Positions 17,587-26,256 of a stretch of DNA of 64,000 nucleotides are shown here, one piece after another. Numbering within the stretch: the stretch's first letter is position 1; each line of letters starts with the position of its first letter. Both the position numbers and the translations under genes were made by a program. Below the pieces are notes generated by a model. That model was given only the letters and a program-made list of their open reading frames with translations. It did not search any database and was not told the DNA's origin. The stretch comes from Photobacterium aphoticum. GTDB taxonomy: Bacteria; Pseudomonadota; Gammaproteobacteria; Enterobacterales; Vibrionaceae. The stretch lies in contig NZ_LDOV01000022.1 in the NCBI RefSeq assembly GCF_001029435.1, positions 186,001 through 250,000 on the forward strand. The letters are read 5' to 3'.

Positions 17587-18660
17587 TTACGCATTATTCT
17601 GCGAAGTACTGCCTTTCTTCTCAGCTTCTTGCGCTGCATCATAACCTGGCTGGTTCTCAGGAAGATCTTTCACTTCGTTGTACCATAGGTCGTGGTGCTC
17701 TTTCGCCCAAGTCTCGTCAACTTCACCGGTGATCATACCATCCAGTGCCGCTTCCATACCGAACAGACCGATGTAGATGTGGAAGATGAAACCACAAATC
17801 AGGATCAGTGCAGAGAACATGTGCAGCAGGTTAGACAGTTCCATATGACGACGCGTTTGGCCGAAGATTGGGAAGTCTAAGATGAAGCCACTGATAGTGA
17901 TGAAGATACCGAAGAAGATCAACAACCAGAAGATCGCCTTCTCACCACCGTTTGAGAAACCTGCTGACGGGTGTGTACCCTTATGCTTACCTACCATGCC
18001 GCCCATTTTCATGAACCACTTGATATCAACCATATTGAACAGGCTCTTACGCCACCACTTCACCAACACTGCCAGAAGCAGAATGCCGAAGATTGGGCCA
18101 ATGTAGTTGTGGTACTGCTTCGCCGCATAGATGATCCATCCCCACACTTCTGTAGGCACTACTGGCTTGATAAAGTGTTTACCGTAAACGAGGGTCAAAC
18201 CACTGAATGCCAGAGTAAGGAAAGTGAACGCCATGCTCCAGTGCAATGCTCGGTCGAAACGAGACCAACGCTTGATCTTACGGCCTGTTTTTGGCTTGCT
18301 CAATTTCAGCGGGCCAACAACCACGTAGGCCAATGCCACCATCGCAAGGCTACCGAAGATCGCCAATGCCCCCAGTGGAGACATCCACTTCTCTTTCAAG
18401 ATGTACCACGTCTGGCCTGGCACACTGATCAACACACCGTGTTCTGGTGATTTTGATGTGGTGTAACCAGACTGACCATCTTTGACTTCACGCCAATAGT
18501 CAGCACCCGCAAAACCTGCCATTTCAGATTTCACGACAGACTCACCCAAGCGTTCATTGTCTGTGTTTGCGGCATTTTCACTGGCAAACGCTGACACAGA
18601 TACCGTCAGCATGAATGCCGTTACCAACATCGCAAACCATTGTTGAATTCGCTTAGTCAT
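17587..18660 (-). CDS. Formate dehydrogenase gamma subunit (cytochrome b556)
   Basis: This is the membrane subunit that takes electrons from the FeS subunit and passes them to quinone through b haems. It has a signal peptide (MTKRIQQWFAMLVTAFMLTVSVSAFA), a soluble N-terminal extension with one further membrane helix (ALAIFGSLAMVALAYVVV), and the conserved four-helix core beginning RFDRALHWSMAFTFLTLAFSG. Haem histidines appear in HWS, HNYIG and in the LHMFSALILICGFIFHIYIG helix. At 357 residues it is longer than E. coli FdnI and resembles the FdhC/FDH3-type gamma subunit. The ATG with GGGAG five bases upstream is chosen; an in-frame start seven codons earlier lacks one. Confidence 0.93.
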   Translation of the reverse strand: MTKRIQQWFAMLVTAFMLTVSVSAFASENAANTDNERLGESVVKSEMAGFAGADYWREVKDGQSGYTTSKSPEHGVLISVPGQTWYILKEKWMSPLGALAIFGSLAMVALAYVVVGPLKLSKPKTGRKIKRWSRFDRALHWSMAFTFLTLAFSGLTLVYGKHFIKPVVPTEVWGWIIYAAKQYHNYIGPIFGILLLAVLVKWWRKSLFNMVDIKWFMKMGGMVGKHKGTHPSAGFSNGGEKAIFWLLIFFGIFITISGFILDFPIFGQTRRHMELSNLLHMFSALILICGFIFHIYIGLFGMEAALDGMITGEVDETWAKEHHDLWYNEVKDLPENQPGYDAAQEAEKKGSTSQNNA

Positions 18661-18700
18661 AAAACTCCCGACTGTTTTCAACAGTATTTCTCAATCTACA

Positions 18701-18732
18701 ATTCAGCCCGAGGCTCCTGCCACGGGCTGAAT
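18701..18732 (-). other. Intercistronic hairpin between fdh beta and gamma genes
   Basis: ATTCAGCCCG and CGGGCTGAAT form a perfect 10-bp stem around 12 bases in the 119-bp gap. It has no T tract, so it more probably stabilises or processes mRNA than terminates it. Confidence 0.5.
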
Positions 18733-18779
18733 ACATCAATGCAAACATTCATTCTTCACATTGATGCTGGTTATGGCAA

Positions 18780-19397
18780 TTACGCCTTGTCGCCTTTGGT
18801 TGCGTCGTAAGCCAGGTCGTCATTGGTTGCCCAACCTGCTTCTTTCGCACCACGTGCTACCACACGCTTACGGAAGATGTCAGAGATCTTCTCTGCATCA
18901 CCCGCCAATAGTGACTTGGTAGAACACATAGACGCACACATAGGTAGCTTGCCTTCAGCAATACGGTTTGCGCCGTACAGCTTACGTTCTTTCTCTGAAC
19001 CCGGTTCAGTGTTCGGACCGCCAGAACAGAACGTACATTTGTCCATCTTGCCACGCTCAGCAAACGCCGTTTGTTTAGGGAACTGAGGCGCACCGAACGG
19101 ACAAGCGAATAGGCAGTAACCACAACCGATACATAGATCTTTGTCATGCTGAACAATGCCATCTTCTGTTTGGCTGAAACAATCTGCCGGACAAACGGCC
19201 ATACAAGGCGCGTCGCTACAGTGCATACAAGCTACAGAGATAGAGTTTTCGTTTGGTAGACCGTCGTTTAGGGTTACCACGCGACGACGCTGAATGCCCC
19301 ACTCTAGGGCTTCGTCGTTGGCGTTTTTACAAGCTGTCACACAACCATTGCATTCAATACAACGCTTAGAGTCACAAAGAAATTTCATACGTGCCAT
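18780..19397 (-). CDS. fdh3B: Formate dehydrogenase iron-sulfur (beta) subunit
   Basis: This is the electron-transfer subunit carrying four 4Fe-4S clusters. The cysteine motifs are CIECNGCVTACK, CMHCSDAPCMAVCPADC, CIGCGYCLFACPFG and a split set ending in CTFCSGG and CASMCSTKSLL. At 205 residues it is the short FDH3-type beta subunit without a C-terminal membrane anchor. It probably rides to the periplasm with the TAT-exported alpha subunit. AAGGAG precedes the ATG. It lies 12 bases after fdhA. Confidence 0.95.
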   Translation of the reverse strand: MARMKFLCDSKRCIECNGCVTACKNANDEALEWGIQRRRVVTLNDGLPNENSISVACMHCSDAPCMAVCPADCFSQTEDGIVQHDKDLCIGCGYCLFACPFGAPQFPKQTAFAERGKMDKCTFCSGGPNTEPGSEKERKLYGANRIAEGKLPMCASMCSTKSLLAGDAEKISDIFRKRVVARGAKEAGWATNDDLAYDATKGDKA

Positions 19398-19409
19398 TAC
19401 AATGACTCC

Positions 19410-22268
19410 TTACGCTTTAGTGATCTTACATAGGGTTACTTTGGTTTCCTGCATTTGTGTCACAGGGTCGTAACCATATGTGGTTGCTGTGTTCGCAGCT
19501 TCGCCAGAAACGAACGGCGCACAACCTTCTGGGTAACGGTCACGAAGGTTTTCACCCTCGAAGTAACCACCGAAGTGGAATGGAATAAATGCCAGACCAA
19601 CCTGAACACGTGGGGTTACCATCGCCTTCACTTTAATGCGGCCTTTCTCTGCACCTTCTACCCAAACCATATCACCATCGCGGATGCCCAAATCGTTAGC
19701 ATCTTTCAGGTTGATCTCAACAAACATTTCTTGCTGAAGTTCAGCCAACCATGGGTTTGAACGGGTTTCGTCACCACCACCTTCGTACTCAACCAGACGA
19801 CCAGAGGTCAGGATGATTGGGTATTCGCCAGACATGTCTTTGTCCTGAATAGACTTGTACAGTGTTGGCAGACGGAACATCGCTTCGCTGTCGTTCCACG
19901 TCTGGTATTCAGGCAGTAGATCACGACGAGGCGTGTATAGCGGCTCACGGTGTAGTGGTACGGCATCCGGGAATGTCCATACAACAGTACGTGCTTTCGC
20001 GTTACCAAATGGAATACAGCCGTGCTTAATTGCTACGCGCTGGATACCACCTGAAAGGTCAGTTTTCCAGTTCTTACCTTCTGCAGCCACTTTCTCTTCT
20101 GCAGTCAGCTCGTCCCACCAACCCAGTTGCTTCAGCATCTTGTCAGTGAATTCTGGGTAACCGTCTTCCAGTTCACAGCCTAGTGAGTAGCTGTCGTCAG
20201 CCAGTAGGCTTTCACCGTTACGTTCAACACCGAAACGTGCACGGAAGTTACCGCCACCCTGTGCAACCGTCTTAGACGTATCGTAAAGGATGTGAGTACC
20301 AGGGTGCTTCATCTCTGGCGTGCCCCAACATGGCCAAGGCAGACCGTAGGTTTCACCGTTCGCAGGACCACCTACCGCTTCAAGCGATGTGTTGTCAAAC
20401 GTGTGCCAGTTCTTCTGGTGTGCTTTCAGACGCTCAGGGCTCTGACCGGTGTAACCGATTGTCCACATACCCTTGTTGTATTCACGGGTGATGTCTTCGA
20501 TCACTGGGCGATTGTTTTCAATCTTAATGTGCTTGAACAGCTGATCAGAGATACCTAGCTTCTGAGAAAGCAGGTACATGATTTCGTGGTCAGGCTTAGA
20601 TTCAAATAGCGGCTCGATAACCTGATCACGCCACTGAATTGAACGGTTTGTTGCTGTTACAGAACCGGTTGTTTCAAACTGTGTCGTTGCTGGAAGCAGG
20701 TACACGTTGTCTGTACGGCCGTTCATTACCGCTGCCACACCTGGGTATGGGTCAACGATAACCATCATGTCCAGTTTGCCCATTGCTTTGCGCATTTCTG
20801 GACCACGAGTCTGGGAGTTCACTGCGTGACCCCAGTAGAACATGGCACGGATGTTGTCGTTCTGTTCGATGTTCGCTTTGTTTTCCAACACGCCATCGAT
20901 CCAACGGGATACAGGAATACCCGCGTTGTACATTGGTTTCTTACCGTGGTATTCGTTCTGATCGAAACGGCCTTGTAGCCATTCGTAATCAACATCCCAC
21001 ACTTTAGACCAGTGTTTCCACGCACCTTCAGACAGGCCGTAGTAACCAGGCAGGTTGTCAGACAGTACGCCGAAGTCCGTCGCACCCTGTACGTTATCGT
21101 GACCACGGAAGATGTTCGCACCGCCGCCAGATTTACCCATGTTGCCTAGTGCAAGCTCAAGGATACAGTACGCACGTGTGTTGTTGTTACCAGTAGTATG
21201 CTGAGTACCACCCATACACCAAACCACACAGCCAGGACGGTTTTCAGATAGCATTTTCGCTGTCTGGTAAACGTCAGCTTCTTTCACGCCAGTTACGCGC
21301 TCAACTTCTGCTGGGTTCCATTTCGCCACTTCTGCGCGAACGTCATCCATACCCCAAACACGCTGGCGGATGAATTCTTTGTCTTCCCAACCGTTCTGGA
21401 AGATGTGGTATAGCACACCCCAGATGAAGGCAACGTCAGAACCCGGACGTAGTGATACGTAGTGGTCAGATTTCGCTGCTGTACGAGTACGACGTGGGTC
21501 AACCACCACGATCTTACAGTTGTTACGCTCTTTCGCGATCAGGATGTGCTGCATCGCAACTGGGTGCGCTTCAGCTGGGTTAGAACCGATGAACAGAATC
21601 GACTTACAGTTGTGCATGTCGTTCAGGGAGTTGGTCATCGCACCGTAACCCCACGTGTTCGCAACACCTGCAACCGTGGTTGAGTGACAGATACGCGCCT
21701 GGTGGTCAACGTTGTTCGTACCCCATAGCGATACCATTTTACGGAACAAGTAAGCCTGTTCGTTGTTGTGCTTCGCAGAACCCAGGAAGTAAACTGAGTC
21801 AGGGCCTGACTCTTCGCGGATTTTCAGTACCTGCTGACTTACTTCAGTCAGCGCCTGATCCCAGCTTAGTTTCTTCCACTTGCCGTTAACCAGCTTCATT
21901 GGGTATTTCACACGACGCTCACCGTGACCGTGTTCACGCAGTGCCGCACCTTTTGCACAGTGTCCACCAGCATTGAAAGGGTGGTCGAAAGCAGGTTCCT
22001 GGTGAGTCCAGACACCGTCTTGAACTTCCGCGTAAATACCACAGCCCACTGAACAGTGAGAACAGATAGTACGCTTCACTTCTTTTGGCGCGTCATACAC
22101 ATCCTGAGATGCTGCATGGGCTTTTTTCATCATACCTGGTGCAAACAGACTTGCACCCGCTACACCACCAGCAGCAGCCAGTGATGTGTTACGAATAAAG
22201 GAACGACGGGTAATACCTAGCTGGTTTTCGTCCTTGCTCACGTTGTCGGAACGTTTAGTCAGTTTCAT
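19410..22268 (-). CDS. fdhA: Formate dehydrogenase catalytic (alpha) subunit, Cys type
   Basis: This is the molybdopterin- or tungstopterin-containing subunit that oxidises formate to CO2 (or the reverse) at the periplasmic side. A TAT signal with RRSFIRNTS lies at residues 21-29. The 4Fe-4S site is C69, C72, C76 and C104 (CSHCSVGCG then HCAKG). The metal ligand in ARICHSTTVAG is cysteine 194 where E. coli FdnG and FdoG have selenocysteine; the neighbouring His195 is retained. The C-terminal dinucleotide-binding domain begins near YPIILTSGRLVEYEGGGDET. At 952 residues it is full length. GGAG precedes the ATG. Expression probably depends on the sigma-54 promoter about 2.8 kb upstream. Confidence 0.96.
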   Translation of the reverse strand: MKLTKRSDNVSKDENQLGITRRSFIRNTSLAAAGGVAGASLFAPGMMKKAHAASQDVYDAPKEVKRTICSHCSVGCGIYAEVQDGVWTHQEPAFDHPFNAGGHCAKGAALREHGHGERRVKYPMKLVNGKWKKLSWDQALTEVSQQVLKIREESGPDSVYFLGSAKHNNEQAYLFRKMVSLWGTNNVDHQARICHSTTVAGVANTWGYGAMTNSLNDMHNCKSILFIGSNPAEAHPVAMQHILIAKERNNCKIVVVDPRRTRTAAKSDHYVSLRPGSDVAFIWGVLYHIFQNGWEDKEFIRQRVWGMDDVRAEVAKWNPAEVERVTGVKEADVYQTAKMLSENRPGCVVWCMGGTQHTTGNNNTRAYCILELALGNMGKSGGGANIFRGHDNVQGATDFGVLSDNLPGYYGLSEGAWKHWSKVWDVDYEWLQGRFDQNEYHGKKPMYNAGIPVSRWIDGVLENKANIEQNDNIRAMFYWGHAVNSQTRGPEMRKAMGKLDMMVIVDPYPGVAAVMNGRTDNVYLLPATTQFETTGSVTATNRSIQWRDQVIEPLFESKPDHEIMYLLSQKLGISDQLFKHIKIENNRPVIEDITREYNKGMWTIGYTGQSPERLKAHQKNWHTFDNTSLEAVGGPANGETYGLPWPCWGTPEMKHPGTHILYDTSKTVAQGGGNFRARFGVERNGESLLADDSYSLGCELEDGYPEFTDKMLKQLGWWDELTAEEKVAAEGKNWKTDLSGGIQRVAIKHGCIPFGNAKARTVVWTFPDAVPLHREPLYTPRRDLLPEYQTWNDSEAMFRLPTLYKSIQDKDMSGEYPIILTSGRLVEYEGGGDETRSNPWLAELQQEMFVEINLKDANDLGIRDGDMVWVEGAEKGRIKVKAMVTPRVQVGLAFIPFHFGGYFEGENLRDRYPEGCAPFVSGEAANTATTYGYDPVTQMQETKVTLCKITKA

Positions 22269-22281
22269 TTATAGCTCCGCC

Positions 22282-22482
22282 TTACAAGGTTTCGTAGTAA
22301 TCGCGAACGTGTTGCGTTTCACGATAGCCTGTTGTTTTTTCATTTTTCTTCTCTTCTGGCTCGGTCACTTGGGCTTGAACAGCCGTCGCAGTACCTGCCA
22401 CAACAGCACCAGCTGCCACACTTAGGCCAATGTTTTTCAACAACTGGCGGCGGCTCAGATTGGGTTTATTGTGCTCACTCAT
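22282..22482 (-). CDS. Small TAT-leader protein of the formate dehydrogenase region (FdhX)
   Basis: This 66-residue protein has a twin-arginine leader (SRRQLLKNIGLSVAAGAVV) and a short polar tail ending HVRDYYETL. It matches the family described as a formate-dehydrogenase-region TAT target (TIGR02811). It lies directly between the chaperone and fdhA and is preceded by AAGGAG. The role is not established; a helper in export or assembly of the FdhAB complex is plausible. Confidence 0.88.
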   Translation of the reverse strand: MSEHNKPNLSRRQLLKNIGLSVAAGAVVAGTATAVQAQVTEPEEKKNEKTTGYRETQHVRDYYETL

Positions 22483-22640
22483 AAAAGCGTGCTCCTTTAT
22501 CGTACTCCTGATTTATCACATGATGATTCATGCGCTCAGGATGTTTTTTTGCTACGTTTTTCATCGCGAATTGCAGCAGACGATTGTCCACCACAACCCT
22601 GAGAAACAGTTACGTTGTCACGAAGTAAATAAGAAAAATT

Positions 22641-23243
22641 CTAGTTCACTTCCATGAAGCGTGTTTTTTCAATGGTCAGGAATTGTAGGGCAACCTCCCC
22701 GACCGCACTGTAAAACACGGCACTTTTTGCGGTTTTCATATCCGAACAAAGACGTTCTACCCAAGCGGCAAGATGACGATTGAAGAACGTACGTTGCAGG
22801 TGCAGATCCCCGCCTTCCACCAGCATTGCCATCACTTCAAGCAATGCCGAAATATGATCTTCCGGTTCTTTCACGGATTCATCGCGAGCAAAACCCAATT
22901 GAGCAAGGTCACGACGAAGGTGTGCCAAAGGCATTTCCATTAAAGAGCCAGTGAGATACCAAGAACCAAATGGAACCAGTTCACCTCGACCGATACCAAT
23001 AAACAGATCCTGATATTCTTCTTCCAGCGCAATCACAGAGGTTTTCTGTGCCGCCAGTTTTAGAACAGGCCAAGCCGCAGCCATGCCTGTTGTCGCTGAA
23101 TGGTTCATATCCACATCCAGCTCAGAAAGCCAATCAAGCACCTCTTGTTCAGGGGCGCGACGCAGAAGATGGGCAAGCATGGCGTAAATATCGACGCGCA
23201 GTGACATTTCTTCTTGCTGAGTATTCATTAGTTGCTGTTCCAT
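22641..23243 (-). CDS. TorD/DmsD-type molecular chaperone
   Basis: This is a cytoplasmic redox-enzyme maturation chaperone of the TorD family, predicted to bind the TAT leader or apo-form of FdhA until cofactor insertion. The all-helical 200-residue protein has the family signature EEEYQDLFIGIGRGELVPFG, then WYLTGSLMEMPLAHLRRDLAQLGFA, with the EPEDHISALLEVMAML helix after it. TAGGAAAG lies upstream of the chosen ATG. It follows the FeS protein gene by 10 bases in the same operon. The client is inferred from context. Confidence 0.9.
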   Translation of the reverse strand: MEQQLMNTQQEEMSLRVDIYAMLAHLLRRAPEQEVLDWLSELDVDMNHSATTGMAAAWPVLKLAAQKTSVIALEEEYQDLFIGIGRGELVPFGSWYLTGSLMEMPLAHLRRDLAQLGFARDESVKEPEDHISALLEVMAMLVEGGDLHLQRTFFNRHLAAWVERLCSDMKTAKSAVFYSAVGEVALQFLTIEKTRFMEVN

Positions 23244-23253
23244 AATGGCTTTC

Positions 23254-24921
23254 CTACATCTTTAGCTGGCTTTCTGGGTCTTCAACGACATTGGCAAAAA
23301 TGTCACGAACACGACAGTCTTCACACATAGAGACACGACGTAATGCATCGCCTTGGAAATGTGAGTGACCTTGTAACTTTTCAGTCAGCATTTTAATCAT
23401 GGATGCAGGCGCAAAAGCCTTTCCACATTCGGTACAACATGCTGCTTCTTCTTCATGCACAGTACGTACATTCTGACGAGCAGTCGCATCCCAAGTCAGG
23501 CCCGGTTTTAGGGTAATGACTTTTTCAGGACACGCTTTTTCACACATGCCACATTGCACACAATCTTGTTCAATGAATAGCAGGCCTGGACGATCACCAA
23601 TGGCATGCAATGCACGGGTTGGACATACGGCAACACAACTCATACACAGTGTGCAATCGTCAGTTTTACAATCCACACCACCGTATGGAGCATTGTCTAA
23701 CAAAGCAGAATGCGCAGGTTTAACCGGAGCGTCTGTATACAGAGCATCAAGTACGGCAAACAGTTTTTCGCGCTTATTACCTTCCAGACGATCGGCATTT
23801 TGAAGGAGTGCAGCATCAAAACCGGTAAAGGTTTCAGCATCAGCAAAGTTAAACAATGCGATACGATCTGCTTCGTAACCCATTTCCGTTAGGAAAGTTT
23901 GTGCAATGGTCAATTCATCACGCAGAACACGATCAATCGTTGCTGGAATATAAGCCGTGTTTGTTGCAAGCAGAACTTGATGCGCACCATAAGCCAGTGC
24001 ACTAAACCATGTATCAATACCGATCGTTGCTAATTCTTCTAGGGCAACAGGAATGACAGAGGTAGGCAGTGTAGGCAGAACCTGAGCCACTTTGGCTTCA
24101 TCACGATTACCAAAGAAAAGCAGTGTTGGCGCTTCCCCACCCTCTGACAAATAACGGGTCAGTAAACGATGAACAAAATGTTGCGTATTTTCCGGATCAG
24201 GCAATGCATAGGTGATTGCTTCTGTCGGACACGCAGTCGCACACGTTCCCACGCCCTGACAAAGGTATGGGTTAATTTCAATAGAGTGACCCGTGCTAGA
24301 CAATGCGCCTGCAGGACAAGCATCAACACAGCGATCACAACCTTGAATACCACGAGAAGAATGTGCACAAAGATCAGGATTCAGGCGGAAATACTTAGGC
24401 TTATCAAAGGTACCCAACATAGCAGGTAGTTCTTCAATTACATCAGCCACTTTCGCTTTACCCGCACCAATGGCGTAATAACCCGGAGCTGGAATTTCTA
24501 CGGCAATCAGACCTTGCTCAGTCAAATCCACAACCAGATCAAAGCATGAACGTGCAATCGCAACTTTGGCCAGATTCACAGCCATCAATGAGCCTTCAAC
24601 TTCACAGTTAACATCAAAGGCACCCAGGTAACCGCTTACCGTTACATTGGCCGCAAAGTACAAATTGTCACGGGCTTGGGTATTTTCTGCTTTCTCTGTG
24701 GCTAGTAGGGTTACAGAGTTCACATCAGAAAATTGATCAGCCAGTGTGGTAATCGCCTCTTCCGCACCAATAATCACAACGTTACCACGGCTTTCATAAG
24801 AAACCGTTGGTGGGATCAGGTTTGACAATTCCACGGTACCTTTAATGGCCGCGTGGCGAGCTTTCCCGTTGTGATCCGCAAATGCGCTGTCAGCGTATGC
24901 TTCTAGTGTACTATTTAACAT
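23254..24921 (-). CDS. 4Fe-4S ferredoxin-type protein, first gene of the fdh operon
   Basis: This 555-residue protein has at least four 4Fe-4S motifs: CDRCVDACPAGAL and CQGVGTCATACPTEA near residues 200-245, then CTLCMSCVAVCPTRAL and CVQCGMCEKACPEKVI near 425-475. Two further cysteine pairs (CCTECGKAF and CEDCRV) in the C-terminal tail look like a metal-binding or redox site. The N-terminal 190 residues include a nucleotide-fold-like segment (NVVIIGAEEAITTLADQF). Homologues accompany Vibrio fdh genes. An electron-transfer or assembly role is inferred. Transcription probably starts at the sigma-54 promoter about 90 bases before its ATG. Confidence 0.88.
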   Translation of the reverse strand: MLNSTLEAYADSAFADHNGKARHAAIKGTVELSNLIPPTVSYESRGNVVIIGAEEAITTLADQFSDVNSVTLLATEKAENTQARDNLYFAANVTVSGYLGAFDVNCEVEGSLMAVNLAKVAIARSCFDLVVDLTEQGLIAVEIPAPGYYAIGAGKAKVADVIEELPAMLGTFDKPKYFRLNPDLCAHSSRGIQGCDRCVDACPAGALSSTGHSIEINPYLCQGVGTCATACPTEAITYALPDPENTQHFVHRLLTRYLSEGGEAPTLLFFGNRDEAKVAQVLPTLPTSVIPVALEELATIGIDTWFSALAYGAHQVLLATNTAYIPATIDRVLRDELTIAQTFLTEMGYEADRIALFNFADAETFTGFDAALLQNADRLEGNKREKLFAVLDALYTDAPVKPAHSALLDNAPYGGVDCKTDDCTLCMSCVAVCPTRALHAIGDRPGLLFIEQDCVQCGMCEKACPEKVITLKPGLTWDATARQNVRTVHEEEAACCTECGKAFAPASMIKMLTEKLQGHSHFQGDALRRVSMCEDCRVRDIFANVVEDPESQLKM

Positions 24922-25019
24922 TCTTATTCCTGTTTACTCGTCACCGTTAGTCAGTGCCGATTGAAGCGCATTGTTTTAAACAGACAATTTAAAATAAAAC
25001 GCTTCACGCTCTTCTATAG

Positions 25020-25036
25020 AGCAATAACCGATCCAA
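25020..25036 (-). promoter_or_regulatory. Sigma-54 promoter of the fdh operon
   Basis: Read on the minus strand the site is TTGGATCGGTTATTGCT. It has GG at -24 and GC at -12 exactly 12 bases apart and matches the TTGG--CG-N4-TTGCT consensus except at two -24 flanking positions. It lies about 100 bases before the FeS protein gene and about 70 bases downstream of the activator palindrome. Confidence 0.75.
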
Positions 25037-25104
25037 CTTTTCACGGAATAAAATGACCTAAAAGGAGCCAGAATCCGAACGAGACAGTTTGACCACATTC
25101 CCAG

Positions 25105-25119
25105 GGGACATTTTGTCCC
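25105..25119. promoter_or_regulatory. Perfect activator palindrome (UAS 1) for the fdh operon
   Basis: GGGACATTTTGTCCC is a perfect 6-3-6 dyad. A near copy lies in front of the sigma-54 activator gene and tupA at 53959-53973, so it is the probable binding site of that activator. Its position upstream of the -24/-12 element suits enhancer action. Confidence 0.75.
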
Positions 25120-25136
25120 ATCCAAAAATTTGCAGT

Positions 25137-25151
25137 GCGCCAAAATGTCCC
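25137..25151. promoter_or_regulatory. Second activator site (UAS 2), partly degenerate
   Basis: GCGCCAAAATGTCCC keeps the complete right half TGTCCC and four of six left-half bases. Its centre is 32 bases, about three helical turns, from the perfect site. A further lone half site, TGTCCC, occurs at 25181-25186. Confidence 0.55.
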
Positions 25152-25377
25152 GACAGTCTTTAAGGGTATTATTCCCTTTTTGTCCCAGTTAGGCGTTCTC
25201 TTCAGTTTTTTCGCTTTTTGCGTGACGACTGAGTAACGTACTTATCGTTCTTGATTTCTTTCGTGATACTGGGCACCAAGACACTGATGCCCGTTCTACA
25301 GCCTAACTATCCGTTGTTAGGTTTGGCGTAAGCTGTTGGGGTTGAATAACCCTATTAGATGACGCAGTTGTTGCTGC
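25152..25377. other. Intergenic region between DUF3306 gene and fdh enhancer
   Basis: This contains the lone TGTCCC half site and the small AAGGG/CCCTT inverted repeat near 25162-25178. No convincing terminator for the DUF3305-DUF3306 pair was found, so some readthrough into the fdh operon is possible. I see no small gene. Confidence 0.4.
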
Positions 25378-26256
25378 TTATGATGTGGAGTCCATTTTAG
25401 CGGACGACACATGCTCATTATCATTGCTGTTTTCAGTGTATTGCTCGGCGTGTTCTTCACGCTCTGATAGCTGACGGTGTGTCGCGTCTTGCTTATCTTC
25501 TGCATCCGCCGCCGGAGCCTTATCTGCCAAGGCTTCAGCGTCATCAGCACCTGCATTGGCATTGACATCTTTAGGCTCATCAGCATGGTATTGCTCGAAC
25601 GAGTCTGGCAATGCAACGTCTGAATCAATTTCGTCCACCAGCGCAGCCGATGGGGATGCTTGAGTGTCAGCACCGGAAACCGTCTGTTCTAATGCGTCTT
25701 CAAGATGCTCTGCCGCTTGGTTAACCCAACTACGCAATTGTGCGGTTACCGTGGCATCCAGCGCAGGCACATTCGAGAAGTCTTCCGTATGGTCATCCAT
25801 ATCACTGATGTAATTGAATTCATCAGAATGGAATAGCTTTCTCAATGCTGCTTTCTTCACGGACTTTTCAACGCCCGCTTTCATAAAGTCGGTCACGCCA
25901 GATTCAAACGAGACATTCACTACATCATTCAATGTAGGCAGGGCTACCTCTGCGTTTTCATCTTTCTCGGTGCCATTGTTATCACTCTCTACCCCCTCAG
26001 CAGTTGAAACGGCTGTTGTTGATGTCGTTGTCGATGTTGCTGGTGACAGTGATTCCGGTGCGGTTTTATCCTTTGTGGTCGTTACCGCGTTCTCAGCGGT
26101 TGCTTCCGTTACGGCTGCGTCATGGACAACGTTTGAAACCGCAGCATCTGTTGTAGCGTCTTCATTGACAATGGCAGTATCCGGCGTTTCCGGCGCCGTT
26201 TCTTCCCTGGCCTTTAACTTGCGACTTGACCATCGCTGGAAGAAATTAGTTGCCAC
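25378..26256 (-). CDS. DUF3306 protein of the formate dehydrogenase region
   Basis: This 292-residue protein starts MATNFFQRWSSRKLKAREE, the typical DUF3306 opening. It has a long acidic, Ala/Thr/Glu-rich linker (residues about 20-90), then the conserved block from VSFESGVTDFMKAGVEKSVK through KAALRKLFHSDEFNYISDMD, and another low-complexity acidic tail. No catalytic motif is visible. The GTG start overlaps the end of the DUF3305 gene by 11 bases. Members occur beside formate dehydrogenase genes, so a maturation role is likely but unproven. The low-complexity parts suggest a disordered, cytoplasmic scaffold-like protein. Confidence 0.85.
   Translation of the reverse strand: MATNFFQRWSSRKLKAREETAPETPDTAIVNEDATTDAAVSNVVHDAAVTEATAENAVTTTKDKTAPESLSPATSTTTSTTAVSTAEGVESDNNGTEKDENAEVALPTLNDVVNVSFESGVTDFMKAGVEKSVKKAALRKLFHSDEFNYISDMDDHTEDFSNVPALDATVTAQLRSWVNQAAEHLEDALEQTVSGADTQASPSAALVDEIDSDVALPDSFEQYHADEPKDVNANAGADDAEALADKAPAADAEDKQDATHRQLSEREEHAEQYTENSNDNEHVSSAKMDSTS

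Noticed and set aside
19410-22268. Possible selenocysteine codon in fdhA
   Set aside because: The frame reads through a normal cysteine codon at the ligand position and no in-frame TGA is present.
24943-24975. A second sigma-54-like candidate near a GGCACTGACT sequence upstream of the FeS gene
   Set aside because: The -12 GC is missing at the required spacing, whereas the site at 25020-25036 satisfies it.
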